Assembly: GCA_023159155.1 (NCBI GenBank)
Contig: JAJNNX010000001.1
Coordinates: forward strand, 682,001-746,000
DNA: 64,000 bases
Direction: 5' to 3'
Source of the DNA: Ustulina deusta
Taxonomy: Eukaryota; Ascomycota; Sordariomycetes; Xylariales; Xylariaceae
Positions within the stretch are counted from its first letter, which is position 1. Each line of letters starts with the position of its first letter. A program made the position numbers and the translations under genes. A model generated the notes under the pieces. The model worked only from the letters and a program-made list of their open reading frames with translations, was not told the origin of the DNA and did no database searches. Positions 22,201 to 36,200 of this stretch are shown piece by piece.

Positions 22201-24550
22201 AAAGAGAAAAGAGAGAAAAAGCGCGGCGCCCCCTCGAGAATTTGGCTAGTCTTGGCAACGGCGTACACTACTTACTTACTTGGTAGAAGAAGCACCTCGA
22301 GTTGCGCCGGTGACGCGCCTAAGCCGGGAGAAGCTTCTGGTGTCTACACAATATGGGTATCTACTTGGCGCAAAGCTTGTCAAGTCGCTAATTTGTAGAA
22401 TCTGAAGCGCTGGGGCTCATGTAGGTCTCGAATAACTCACGTCTGAGCGAGCTTCTGCAAAATATTGCATGCTGGAGCTTATTTTCTGTACGTAACTTAA
22501 AATGCACACTGTGAGAAATATGTAGTTCACCGGCGTGTTTCTCGCCATTGACCAAGCCATAGTGGCTTTCCTGAGGTGTGTGAACCGCTGACCTCGGCAT
22601 TCACCATCACAACGCTGCCAGGCCATCGTCACTCCAGGTCCAGGGTTGAAGGCATCGCGATATCCTCGTTTGAAGCTTAGCCCACACGACGACCTGTTTG
22701 CTTCATTAGGCAGGTTATGTTATCGCTAGCCTCTGTGCTGACCTGACTACCTTTACATGTTCAAAACCAGCAAACTAGCGGAAGCCAATGGCGCTGTTAG
22801 GAATCGAACCCGACTCACTAGATAGCCCACTCAGTGTCTATTGTATGAAAATAGGCAAATTAGGCGTAAAGGCCGCGCGTGTGTTACAGGCGAGTTGCTG
22901 TTTAAGTCCTCGAAACCCGGATTACCAACAAACTGAGGTTGATCAGCGGTATGTTGACATGCTTGGCGAAGAGCCGAATCACGAATCATTATGCCAGACG
23001 AGATAACAGAAGGACGAGCGGTTCTGTTGTTCTTTATTCTTCACAGGAGGGGAATAACATGGCCATGTCCTTCCACAGAGAGTAAGGTTGCCATGGTTTT
23101 CGGTCGACGCCGGGCTTCCGTGTGTGGCAGCGATTGACACTCGTCTCCCGGTACCGGGACCCGATCAGGACCTAGGAAGACCTCAGAGTGGTTCGGAGCG
23201 GTCAACAATCGCACAGATTACTTAGTGCAAAATACACAGACTCCTCCCCTCTGCATATTATGGAGAGACCTCATCGGCGCTTGGCAGCTCGTAAATCGGA
23301 GTAGGTAAGGTAGTGTACCTAGTGTAGTGTAGGGATATCTACTACACCACCTACCACCATTAACTACCCAGGCCCGTGTTATAGCATAGCTTAAGTCAAT
23401 TTAAGCGGAAACGGGACAGATGGCGACGCTCGAAACCACAAGCCTCAACTTTAAACGCGCTAGAGGCTCAGAGGCTATACGTTGGAGGCTGTGATGCGAG
23501 AAGCAGGGACGTTGCATTCTATTTCTGATGAAACAGTTGCATCCGGTGCTAACCAAGCTTTGCTTTGCAACGTTTTCGGCTTGGCCTCCACTTGGGGCTC
23601 CCCATTTATATAGGGCTTGGCAATGGGCCGTTTGACACTGATCATTTCTACTTACACAGTAGGGGGACCATCACAGGAACAGGGTTTCGATGACAAAGTC
23701 CCGAGATTTTGAAGTTGATGGCGTCGATCTTCGCCAGACTTTGTGCACCAGTCGAACGAGCCTTGACCTCTGGCAGTTGAGAAGTTGGGGTAGTAATTCC
23801 AGATAGGGAAGGACAAGTTCCTGAGCCATGGGCATGGCGGCTTGGTTGCCGCTTGTTGATACCGACTGCAATTAAAACTTGAGGCTGATCATCGCTTGGC
23901 GTCAGTCGAACACGCATGGAGCATCTGCCAGATCTCTAAGCTCTGCGCTAAAGTGCTGGCGGTACTTGGCAGCGGCCATTAGAGCGCGTTTCTCCCAGTT
24001 ACTCTCAGCTCACCTGCTATGATAAGAGATGCCAATGCTTCGGATCGACATATCCCCTGGAAACCCATTCGCCAAAAGTCTGGTGACAGCATTGGCTTAA
24101 CTAGATGATCGGCATATATTGCTTGCATGTAGAGCTCGTGACCTGGTCGGCCCGGATCTTCTAACATCAGTCCTTTGCAACAGAAGACTTGATCGAGTGG
24201 GAAATGGCTCTCTATACACAACGATACGGTTCCCCCGTGGCCGCCTGTGATGGACATTTGAGATGGTACTTCTACTGTAGCGCGGAAGACAGTATCTTGA
24301 GGGACCATGAGTAAGCGACTAGGTAGAAGAAGATGGCAACCGTTTGCACTTGAGTTGTTCCGTCCTTCAACCCACGAACCCGACGGTGGAGCCTCGACGG
24401 TTAAAGCCCCTGACACGAATCCACATCCCTCCAGGCTGTGATTCTGCCATGGGAGCTGCTGGAATTGGGAATGATCGGCCACGATGGTAGATGAATATGT
24501 GAAGTGATATGGAATAGAGGAACATGGCCTCTCACAAGAAGTTGTTGATT
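19262..24550. other. Gene-poor spacer (5.3 kb) before the subtilase gene
   Basis: No supported gene. The longest open stretch is 23979-24578 on the minus strand (199 codons, but no ATG until codon 91). It overlaps the protease promoter and matches no motif I know. Other open pieces (20404-20724 and 20837-21046, minus; 21294-21590, plus) are under 110 codons. A second tRNA B-box-like sequence lies at 22800-22810 on the minus strand without a complete tRNA. 19.6-20.2 kb is AT-rich. 23300-23360 is dense in GTAGTGTA/ACCTACC words. Confidence 0.45.
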
Positions 24551-24635
24551 TATAAAGAGGGCGTTTCTCTCTCCTCAAAGAAGCTTTTGTTGTGCTTCAT
24601 CATCCCATCCCATCCCGTCCCATCCCATTTCATCC
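24551..24635 (+). promoter_or_regulatory. TATA box and CATCC-rich pyrimidine tract of the subtilase gene
   Basis: TATAAAG at 24551-24557 lies 183 bp upstream of the start codon. It is followed at 24598-24635 by a run of CATCC/CGTCC repeats. TATA plus a CT-rich stretch near the transcription start is typical of strongly expressed filamentous-fungal genes. The exact start site cannot be seen. Confidence 0.5.
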
Positions 24636-24733
24636 AATATTCAGGGTCTTCGTCAGCAAAGAGTCTATATTCCTTACTAGTATACACCTCTAACCTTGAG
24701 TCTCCCCCGACTCCTCAAGTCAGTTCCGTCAAG

Positions 24734-26125
<1,392 letters not shown>

Positions 26126-29100
26126 ATCATTGGCACTTCTCTCTCTCTCTTACTCTCTATCCGTGGGATGGCGTCATGAAATATGATGTACGGATGATGA
26201 TGATGAGAGCTTGTTTTTTCGACGACGACGATGAAGATGGATGGGAAAGATGATAGATACCCCCTGATTCGACGATGGGCTCATGGAACGAATGCATATG
26301 TATAGATGTCATGAAGAGATAGATGTATATAGCGGTTGGATATTATTGCATTGGAGATTCTAGCCAAGTCAGACTATATTTAGAGAGTATTGTATATACG
26401 GAATGAAACTTTAACCTCGAAAGACAAATACTTGCTTCATTCATTCATGCTTATGCTATCATTTTGCCTCACACACCTTGCGCTCCAAGTATACTTTACC
26501 TCCGCTGGAGGTCTTTTGTTCATGATCCGCAGAACTGAAGCTAGAAAAACAATACGAGAGCAGAGCAGAAGTGGGCTAAATACCTACCCCAAATAGGTGA
26601 CCCCAAGACCGTGAAGCTTGGCGATCTTGCAACGGGACAAACGGGTTGTCAATCACTTTTTCTTTTTTTTTTCCCTACAAACATAAAACATAGACTGGTT
26701 GCCTTAAACGAGCCGTTCAAAGCGACATGAGGAAAATCTAGAGCGAATGTAGATACACACTACGGTGCGATTAACAATAGGTACGCTGCGTCCGGATAGC
26801 TGGGCGAAGCACTTGACTACACCAAGCAGTAGGTATCCTGCATGATGGACAAAGAGTGAATGCCAAGCGAATGGTTGTCCGACAATGGACTGGGCATGCA
26901 TGCCTGCCTTAGCACAGGGCGAAGCCCTTGAACGCCCGGCTACGAGCTGTAGAACCCAGGCAAACAGATAGCGCCCAATCACGTCTTAGCCCTCGTGCGG
27001 GAAATCGTTAGTTGAGTGTGGGGGGAGGGGATGGAGAGGAGGATTGAGGGACATGCTGCAATGTTACGCCAAGGCAGACAGAGGGGTCCTCCGAGTGGCT
27101 GGCTGTCTGCGAGGAAGAACAGAACTGCGGGTGGTAGGCAGTTTGCTGAATAATGTAGTCTAGTGCTTTTGGTAAAAGTCCCGGCCAAACAGCTTACGTT
27201 TGGTAGCTTGCCTTGTTGGACAAGGTCGTTAGCTGCCTTTGGTCCAGCTACCTGGCTAAACTGAACCATTGTGGTGAATATTGTGATGAGAAGTAGGTAA
27301 CCACTTAAGTAAGTTATATCCAGAGTCGAGGGTTTCAGCCCGTTTATAGTGTATGCAGTAAATAGTGTGTATCAGCCTGTCCTGTGGTCAGCATAAAACA
27401 GCGGCGTAATACCTAGGCGGCTTGACTACTGGGGACTTTGGGATACGTAATATTACAATAATGCTCAGTGCTTTCCCGTGCTTTTTTCTCGTTCGTTCAA
27501 AGCAGGAAACGGGCCATGATTGACGATGCCGTGTCACTTGACCCTTTCGTACAAGGGTCTCTGACAGGCACGCAGATCTCAACATGGAGGGTATTGACAA
27601 CACAGAAGAGTACCTTTACACGACACTCTTAATCTATTTTGTGAATCATGTTATCTTCGTGACTCTCGGGCTAAGCCGTCCGGTTTGTATTACATGCGGA
27701 TCGCCAGAAAATGTAGCTGTTCTTGAACAAATAACATCGAAGCCGACTCTTGATAGATAGTATCCAGGGCTTCTCGTATTGTCCGCCTCTCACGGACAAG
27801 TGGAACAAGCTCATGCACATATCGCACGGTTATATGAAATACGTAAGTAGACCTTACTTGCTATTCTGCTTGTCACCATCGCCAATACATTCTTGTGTCA
27901 CCAGCGTTTGTAGGGCTCAACGTCTGCTGTTATACAACCCCGACCCGTGGGCGCGACCCGTTCCGCGAAAATACAACACAATGCAACCTTGTTTTTAGCC
28001 TTGTCTGAGCTATCGGATCAATGAGTATCTACTCTTGGGTGCGCTGTATAAGGCAACCTTTGAATTGCGGCGTCGAGCTCATGATTTGGACCTGCTACCA
28101 ATAATTTCAAGCGGAATGGCTCAGAATGACTGGCCTGTTCCGTTCCCTATCTTGCCGACTCGGCTATGGGTGTGCTTATCGCTGTTCACTTGAGCGTACG
28201 AAATGGTGGTCACCAAGATAGGCATCGAAGGTATCTGGTCGAGATACCGGCCGGGTACTTGCATGACAACGCCACCTTGGTAGCTAAGCTAAGCTGTCTT
28301 CGCAGGGCTGCTCGAGTAGATGGTTGGGCATCGATATCCTATCTGTCGCTGGCCTCCTGCTACTGAATACACGTCGCACGCGACCGCTCACAGTTAAGAC
28401 GTGGTGAATAGACCCATTACTAAACTCTTTCAACTAATCTCAGAGGCATGTGTCGTACAGGGTGAATCTAGGCCAGTCCGAGCCTTTTCGGCACGATTAC
28501 CTAATGGCTGCTTGCGAAGACACCGAGCGAGCACAAAGCTGATTCCTTGCCATGATCATATCGGGCCAACTCGCGCATGAGAGGCTTGCGTCGTGGCGTA
28601 GGACTGCTGTTCGCCCTACGATTCACTATCCCTTGATCGTACGACTGGCGAGAGCTGTTGATTAGGCGGATCTATTGGCGGTCCTCAGCACAGGTATCGC
28701 AACGGCTTTTGAGTGTGTGGCAAGATTGAGTACAGCATAATTTGAGGGGAAAATAGCAATGGACAGCAGCCATGAGCAGAGCGCGTACACAATGGCCGAG
28801 AACTCCCCTAAATCTATTCGCCTCGCCTTTGGTATGTCATCCTCGCCGATCAGGATGCCAGTTGTCAACCTAGGGTCATACCATCCCTCGGCATCTAGCT
28901 TCTGTTCTTCGATTCATTACGGGGACATCCGGTAACTGTATAGGCCGGTGGCGATCCGCGAGAAGCAAGTTGACTCGCGCGCGCCTGGCCAGGTAGTTTG
29001 TCTCAGCTCCGACACCTGATTGCGCCCAGTTTTCTAATAGATGTGTCAGCGGAGGGCAAGACGTTATTCTTAGACCATGCTAAATAATGCATTACATGCA

Positions 29101-30560
29101 ACCCTTAACGAAGGCACGGTTAATAATCGTGAAGAAAACAAGACTCGCCTCTACAATGAGTGTACGAGGGCTCACATGATATTGCTTTTTCTTCCTAGAC
29201 ATGCAAGTCCAGACCCGAATCTCTTTAGCGTCTAGTGAAGTTGAGATGACGGTGAGGCCTGACCGAGGATTTACATGGGGGATGCGGTGTACTTAGCATA
29301 CTGCCGAGTCTGTCCCGTCATTTTCTGACGATCCGAAGAGCGAGGTGCCACACAGAGCCGCACGTCAACAACGCGGGAAATAATGCTTGAAATTACCCCG
29401 GAGCCAAAAAAAACACATGATGATAATGTATGTATGCAGTATGCATGCACATCATCGCAATAAGCCACAAATGCCCTGATGAGGGGCAGCTTGGCTTCGC
29501 CCCAAGCCTGTGGTGAGGGGTTGAAAGGAGCTTCGGAGCGTCACCTCCCCCGCTGCGTTTCTCATTCTGCTCTCATTGACAGTCGAAGAAGTGTGATAGT
29601 CTCCAAGTACAAGGACTACGGTCCAGGTGTATGGGTTTACTTCCGCTGGGCGGAATACTCGTCTTCCAGTCGGTAAGGAACTAGGGATAGTGCCGACATA
29701 AACGCAGACACAGGGTTATCATGTCCATGCTCATGATCATACATACATGCATGCATGCATGGTTGGATGAATGAATGAAGATGGATGTAGCTCTGCAGAG
29801 CTACCCAACGAATGGGAACGGCCGCTTACGTACACGGCCAGCGGCTGACCGAGCCCCCCCAAAGCCGGGCACTGGGTTTATCAAAATGCAGGCTTCTGCG
29901 CACTCTAATTGGGAGACGCGGCGGTCTTCGTAGGCAGCTGTCTGCCTTGCAAGGTTCGCGGTCGAGAAATGGCTTCTTCACCTTGTCCGTTGACAGACGA
30001 TGAGGCAACTGATCTTGGGCATCTTGCGTGTAATTCGTCCTACACCACGATCGGGCGTTGATTAGTTGGCACTGGGCTTACTCTTGGCATGTTACTTGGC
30101 AGGAGGTATCGATATTTCGCGAGACTACAATTGAGCCGTTATCAAATCATCCTGTCTCCGGCATGTCGAACAACGCCGACTAATGATACGACTTAGACAG
30201 CAGCCACAAAGCAAAGGAGACAGATTCTGTAGTAACTGATTAGATCGGCGAGAATATCATGTTTGTGTTCGGACTAACAAGTCCGCTGCGGCTCTTCCTT
30301 ATACCCACTCCAGGTTGTCTTGATAAAATGCTGTGTGTCTTCCCTCCCTTCATGATACCTGAGGTTGCACCCATCTGTCTCCCTGTCGCCTGACTTTTAT
30401 ATGAAGCACTCTGGACAAAGCTGTCTAGAATGTAGGGGCTCATTTAAAATCATCTAGAGACCTGTCCAAAATTAGGAAATTTCCACTTCCCTAGCTTACA
30501 CTCTCATCCTTCAGAACTATAAGAAAGAGTGACAAGAAAGACAGGGCGTGCACTATTCCA
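26126..30560. other. Gene-poor spacer (4.4 kb) after the subtilase gene
   Basis: No supported gene. The stretch has the protease 3' flank with (CT)n and GATGAT-rich sequence to about 26300, a T-run at 26660-26672, and broken frames thereafter. Between about 27970 and 28185 one plus-strand frame stays open behind an acceptor-like TTTTTAG. It reads like ordinary protein, but I cannot connect it to other exons. 29747-29763 is a GCAT repeat, and 29787-29804 is an 18-bp perfect palindrome. Confidence 0.45.
29787..29804. repeat. 18-bp perfect palindrome GTAGCTCTGCAGAGCTAC
   Basis: A perfect self-complementary 18-mer in a gene-poor spacer, just after a GCAT-repeat and ATGA-rich stretch. It is different in sequence from the ACCTAC/GTAGGT palindromes. 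No function is assigned. Confidence 0.65.
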
Positions 30561-32474
30561 ATGGCCCAAGAGTTCTACCACGTTAACGGCCCTCAACAGG
30601 GCCCTAGGCGGCATGACGGTCCTCCACACCGACCGCCGCAAGGTCCTCCAGGGGGTAATCCGCAAGGACACCCGTTTCCACCACCACCGAGAAACATGAT
30701 CCCAGTGGATCTACGCGGAGGGCCGGCGGTCCAGATATCGGACATCTCGCGAGATCTTTTCTCGGAGTCCGATATGAAGGAGGAGCTCACGGACTACATA
30801 GTCTTCCGGTTCGAGAAGATGACCGATAAGGACGGACTCGACGATTACGGCCAGCCTAAGTGGCCGAGCTGGGAGAAGGCCATCAGGATCGAGGAGCGGA
30901 GCATCTCGAAACAAGTGGCTGCCAATAAAGTCCGGCAGCTGAATAAAAGCACAAAAAACGTTCTCGACAAGAAAACTAGTCTGCCGTCTCCGCTAAAACG
31001 CCAAATCGACCTAGCCCTGGATTACTTGATGAACCGGGAGCCAGACGTCGCCAACTTCCACTGGTTCCTGGCCCAGATCGACCACCAGCTGAGGCCAATC
31101 GAGCCTTACTACCCCCTTGGCTCGGATCACCACTATACATCAGCTCGGAAGCATCGGAGCTCCACCGCCTACCCTTTCTTGTCGAAGAGGAGATGCCACT
31201 TGGGAAGGAGTAGTCGCCGCCATAAGAAGAAGAAGAAGGCCTACGAGAGGCTATCCCTGACTGCTTATTTCCAGCGGGTTCCACGCCAGGGTGCAGACAT
31301 TCCCCGACTCTGGAAAGAAAAGAGAAGGGGGTTAGAGGGAATGTATCAAGCTTATCCAGCGGCGATGCATAATGCCTTCCCTCAGCAGCAACCCAACCAT
31401 GTTCAATTCCAGGGGCCACAACAACAACAACATCCACAACCACAGCCACAGCAACAGCAACAACAACAACAACAACAACATGTCGGAAGAGAGCAGGGTC
31501 CGCCGCCGGTCCGGGTCCCGACCGGGAATCCACAAGGCCCTCACGCACCACCACCGAACAGACCTATGAACCCCGCCCCCAACCAGCGCAACAGCGGCCC
31601 GGGACACGGCCCGAAGCCGAGGAAGGCAGCACGACACAACGACTCCGAAAGCGATTCCGAAAGCGACTCTTACGGCTCGTCGTCGGAGGTGTCACGCCGC
31701 GGCAGTCAAACACCGCCCTCGTCAGTGTCAGAGCATCGCGGCCATCACCACCCCAAGAACCGCCACGCCCATCCCGCCAACGGCCCCGCAACCCATCCCC
31801 ATCCCCGTGCCCGTCCCGCCACGCCCAGAAACGAGCGACCAGCAAGCCGGCACAGGCCGGCCGGCAATGTCCGGCTCCCGCGCACATCGCAGTCGCCGCG
31901 TCGCCCCTCGCGCGCGCCGGCCCCGCCGCCATACCCGGACTCGCGCAACGCGGCGTCGGTGGCGAGCCACATCGAGCGGATCCGCGAAGACGCGTACCGA
32001 CGGGGCCGTCTCGCCGAGCGCACGGACGCGCGGGTAGCCGAGGAGCTTGCCTACACGAGGGCGCGTTCGCGCTCGCGCTCGCGTCCGCGTCCGCGTCCGC
32101 ACATCGTGCAGTCGCGGTACAGGGGGCGGCGGGGCGTCCACGTCCACGTCGACCACGACGATGATGATGACGACGAAATGCTGCCGCGGTATTTCTCGCG
32201 TGTATCGCTCCACGACGACGGCGGCTATGGCGGCGGTGGGGAGGACGAGGACGAGGAGGACGTCGAGTTCCGCCGCGAGTACGAGCGGCGCGTCCAGCAC
32301 GGGTCCATCATGGAAAACGACCCCTTCGCCGTGTCGATGCCGCCGTCGCCCTCGTCGCTGTCGTACACGTATTCCACGGACGGGCGCGGCAGGTGCGGGC
32401 CGCAGATCGTCGAGACGCGTCGGCGTCCGCTCATGAGCAGCCCGCGGCCGCGGCGGCGGATGTCCTATTATTGA
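30561..32474 (+). CDS. Low-complexity fungal protein of unknown function (637 residues)
   Basis: An uninterrupted frame of 637 residues. Residues 1-48 are Pro/Gly/His-rich. Residues about 50-180 look like a folded, helical region (from VDLRGGPAVQISDISRDLFS through YIVFRFEKMTD and LDYLMNREPDVANFHWFLAQ). A basic stretch follows with RHKKKKK and the phrase ERLSLTAYFQRVPR. The rest is disordered: a Gln run encoded by CAA/CAG at 31417-31480, Asn/Pro/His-rich sequence, a Ser/Asp-rich acidic patch, an RSRSRSRPRPRP segment, and HDDDDDDE. The Arg/Ser and acidic parts suggest a nuclear or RNA-associated protein, but that is inference only. The stretch between about residues 193 and 230 is unlike its surroundings and could hide an intron, but no good GT-AG pair is obvious. 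The GC-rich 3' half has open shadow frames on the other strand. Confidence 0.7.
   Translation: MAQEFYHVNGPQQGPRRHDGPPHRPPQGPPGGNPQGHPFPPPPRNMIPVDLRGGPAVQISDISRDLFSESDMKEELTDYIVFRFEKMTDKDGLDDYGQPKWPSWEKAIRIEERSISKQVAANKVRQLNKSTKNVLDKKTSLPSPLKRQIDLALDYLMNREPDVANFHWFLAQIDHQLRPIEPYYPLGSDHHYTSARKHRSSTAYPFLSKRRCHLGRSSRRHKKKKKAYERLSLTAYFQRVPRQGADIPRLWKEKRRGLEGMYQAYPAAMHNAFPQQQPNHVQFQGPQQQQHPQPQPQQQQQQQQQQHVGREQGPPPVRVPTGNPQGPHAPPPNRPMNPAPNQRNSGPGHGPKPRKAARHNDSESDSESDSYGSSSEVSRRGSQTPPSSVSEHRGHHHPKNRHAHPANGPATHPHPRARPATPRNERPASRHRPAGNVRLPRTSQSPRRPSRAPAPPPYPDSRNAASVASHIERIREDAYRRGRLAERTDARVAEELAYTRARSRSRSRPRPRPHIVQSRYRGRRGVHVHVDHDDDDDDEMLPRYFSRVSLHDDGGYGGGGEDEDEEDVEFRREYERRVQHGSIMENDPFAVSMPPSPSSLSYTYSTDGRGRCGPQIVETRRRPLMSSPRPRRRMSYY
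31417..31480 (+). repeat. CAA/CAG trinucleotide run
   Basis: An interrupted CAA/CAG tract coding for a Gln-rich stretch with His and Pro interruptions inside the 637-residue protein. It is prone to length change in multiples of three, so frame is kept. Confidence 0.8.
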
Positions 32475-33288
32475 TGAAAAGAAACCCAAGGCGTCACCTC
32501 GGTTTTTGTTTTCTTTTTTCTTTTTTCTTTTGGATTTGCTGTTGTATGTAGTACCACTATCTTTTGTTAAGTTGGTGGGTGGGTGGTTGGGTGGCAAGGT
32601 GACAAGGTGACAAAAATTGTTATGCGATGGTAGTAAGGCGTTTTTTTATTAGCAGCTAAACTAAACCTTCTATTTCTACTTGGACGTGGTTGATGCTGTA
32701 TCAAAAAGGGCACGACGGGTGATTGCGAAGGGCCATCGCATCTTACGACTGTCTCGACCTCAAGCGGTGTCGAGTTGGGAATGGAAATTTCACAATTGCT
32801 GGTTGAAAGGCTGACCCGGTCGAGCTTACTAGCGATAACCGTTGGTAATATTTGATAGTTTTTATAAAATTAATATGTGCGAGGTACCGTTTTCTTTTTC
32901 TTTAAAATCTTTTTTTCAATCATAATAGACGCGTTGCATTCTCTCTTTCCTAAGCAAAACAGATGAACTTGCCTATCGTGTCTTGTAGAATTGACATCTT
33001 CGAATTTCGCCAGGAAAGCTCATGAAAGACACTAGGTTAGACTTTCAGATCACGTTAACAGCGCGTTTTCCTACCATAAGGAGATCAGATGTGGAGAAAG
33101 GGCAGCGTGATTTATCCGTCTCTCGTAATCGGAATGCATTGCTTTTAGGGGGCTCCCCTTTTTTATAATACATTGTACACAATACAAGAGGGCCCTCATT
33201 TAACATCCCTAGGCGACGTCGAAATGCGCGACTTTGCACCCTAGGCTTTCACTTCAAGTCCATCAATGTGATGTTTATACAATGCATC
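32475..33288. other. Intergenic between convergent 637-residue gene and MOT1
   Basis: The two genes converge here. The stretch holds their 3' flanks, with T-rich runs at 32505-32530 and 32885-32920 in the plus strand that could serve 3' processing on either transcript. No gene is seen. Confidence 0.5.
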
Positions 33289-36200
33289 TTATTGCATTGT
33301 CTTGAGGAAACCGTCGAGGTCGAAACTCTCCTCATACTGGCGGTTATCCCACAATTCCCCCAAGTCATCTGCCCATGCCTTCTTGCCTGGTGCCCGGACA
33401 TCTCCGGTCTCAACATCTACCATGTCTTCTTCACGGCCTTCAATGTTGTCCTTTGCTTTGTCAGAAATGAGATTCGGGCCTGAATCCCCGCCGAAGTTGA
33501 ATAGATCGAGGATCTGATCTGTATCCATTGTTCCCTAAATTAGAAGTTAATACTGATTTTCTAGAAACAGGAGGGCGAGAAAGAAAATCCGCAGCAGATC
33601 ATGGAAATTGGGTGTCCTTACCAAGCCAGCATTCTGCTGATTCACGACCGTAGAAGCGACGTCAATTTTGAAGGCCTGTAGACTTTGATGGGGTTAGTCA
33701 TGTGATCAAAAGAGGGCAAACGGTAGCTTACCTCAGAATTTTCTCCTCCAGCGTGCCTCTCGTGATCAAGCGGTAAACGTTGACAACCTTCTTCTGTCCA
33801 ATACGATGAGCTCGATCCATAGCCTGGAGGTCGCGTTGCGGGTTCCAATCGTGTTCAACAAATATCACCGTGTCTGCTCCAGTCAGGTTGAGACCCAAAC
33901 CACCAACACTAGTAGTCAAGAGCAGGCAATCGTAAGAGGGGTCTTTGTTGAAGGTGTTGACAATGTCTTGTCGCTTGTTTGCTTCCACTGACCCATCAAG
34001 GCGTAGATACGAGACCGAAGGTAGCATGCGTTTCAAGACTGTATTCTGGACCATGTCTAGCATTTCCTTCATCTGACAGAAAATCAAGGCCCGATGGGGC
34101 TTGATGGGTTGATAGAGAGGATCATTCGAGTCAGCACCTTCGACGCCTATACCACAGTCGACTAATAGATCTTTGAGAGCTGTGAGTTTAGGAGCATGGA
34201 TAGGATCTTCTACACTAGTTCCGGATTTCGCAAGCAATCGTTGGGTGTCTTCGTACAGCTTATTGCTAGGCGTCATGACAAGTGCAGGGGAGTTACATAG
34301 TTTCCGCATATATTGCAGAGCTTGGAAGATGTGCTGCTTGGCGTCTTTGTCATCACGGCCAGCCTCTTCAGTGAGCTTTTTGCCCTGTCTTTTTGTGAAG
34401 TCTTCAAAGAGCTTTCGTTGCAGGTCGCTGAGATCGCAGTAGTAGTTCTGCAAGATCTTTGGCGGTAGATCGTCTAATACTTCTTCCTTCAGTCGTCGAA
34501 GTAAAAAGGGAAGAACCTGCTTGTGCAAAGCCTCGATGGCCAACGCGCCAGCTTCTTGCTCTTTAGATGAAGCTTTACTAAAGCGACTCGCGGCAATGGG
34601 CTTCGCAAACCGATCCAAGAAAACCTTCTCAGCTCCTAAAAATCCGGGCATTAGGAAGTCGAAGAGAGACCATAATTCTAATACATTGTTCTGTATGGGT
34701 GTGCCGGTCAGGATTAATCGATGATTACTCGCTAGCTTCTTGACCGCAAGACTGATCTTGGCTTTGGGATTTTTGATTAAGTGGCCCTCATCAAGAACGA
34801 CGTAATTCCAGTTTTGTTTCTCGAGAAAATCCGTATCATTTCGGCACACCTCGTATGAGGTGACGACGATGTCAGTTGTCGAGAACTGAGATGCCTTCGC
34901 CCGTCTTTCTGCCGGTGGTCCAACGAACGCGGTGACAGTAAGGAAGGGAGCGAAGGTCTTGATCTCCTGCTGCCAATGCCCAGAGAGAGTTGGGGGGCAG
35001 ACAATAAGGGAGGGTAGTTTTCGTACTTCTGGGGCACCCGTCTTCTTGAATTCCTCGGCCCTATAATAGTGATCGCTAGCGACAATGCACAATGTCTGAA
35101 GAGTTTTCCCTAGACCCATGTCGTCGCAGAGGATGCCGTGTAAATTGTACTTGTTCAAAAAATGAAGCCAATTGACCCCATCTTGTTGGTAAGAACGTAA
35201 CTCAGCATTGATAGCAACCGGGATCTGGAACGGTTCTACTTTCTTAGGATCAAGTAGCTGCGCAATAAACGTGCGCTCTCTGTCTCGACCTCTCAGCAAC
35301 TCCTCGGACAAGCCAGGAGGATCCGGGATACCGGCTTCAAGAGGGACTAATTTGACAAGCGTGGCGAAAGATGTGGTCGCGATCAGCCTGATGTCGTTGT
35401 CGGAGTCACTCATTCGGCCTAGGACCGGGACAATGAGAAAAATCACATAGGGCAAAATACCATCCCCCATAACAGCTATGAGATGATATATCACTTCGAT
35501 GGCACCTTGGCGGAAACGTAAATCCAGCGGATTGTTGATAGACGGTAGTACTTGTTTGACTAGTGCTGTCATGCCTTCGACGGTCATTATGCTGCAGATG
35601 GTTGCTAGGCATTTAGCAGCCATGTACCGGAAAATTGATAGCTCAGAGTGTAATGCTTTAATCACAAGAGGAACCTGTTGCATGACAAAAGGATGAAGCG
35701 ACTCGTGTAGAGTAGGCGTCATCGTTCGGATGACAGACATTGCATCAACCACTTCCTGTCCAAACGTATTTTCGGGATTCCTTACTTGCGGAGGAAGTTC
35801 AGCAGAGAAAGCCTTGGTCAAGGGGTCTTCCATGAATATCTGCAGGCTCGGCACCGTCTTAAACAGCTCGGCGCCGAAGGTTCGAGAAAGGATCTCGAGA
35901 GCCTCCTTTGCCCCGCGTCGTGTAATGCGAGCCCCCTTAGCTTCACGCGCAAATTTTGCTGCGTCAGCGCCATAGTCAACTCTGTCTTCTTCCTTCAACA
36001 TTGAGAGAATGACAGCGGTTTTTGAAGCATGAACGGGGAATTCAGGTGTCTCAGCAACTTCGACACACGAGAACTTTACCAGATTTGAAACTACTTTGTC
36101 AGCTGGCCCTCGGCGACCTTTCTCCGTAAAGAGTTGGACCAGTCGGGCGATTGTTTCGGCAGAGCGGGTTTGGAGTAGTTGGTTCTCTTCAAGCTTGATG

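Noticed and set aside
22780..22870. Possible tRNA gene ending CAGCGCCA on the minus strand
   Set aside because: The matching 5' acceptor strand GGCGCTG is missing upstream and the T-stem has a mismatch.
28166..28366. VRNGGH phrase resembling the FAD-linked oxidase motif
   Set aside because: The rest of the BBE/FAD-binding domain is absent in every frame nearby.
31728..32597. 289-codon minus-strand frame over the 637-residue gene
   Set aside because: An antisense shadow in very GC-rich sequence, Arg/Val/Ala-rich with no motif.
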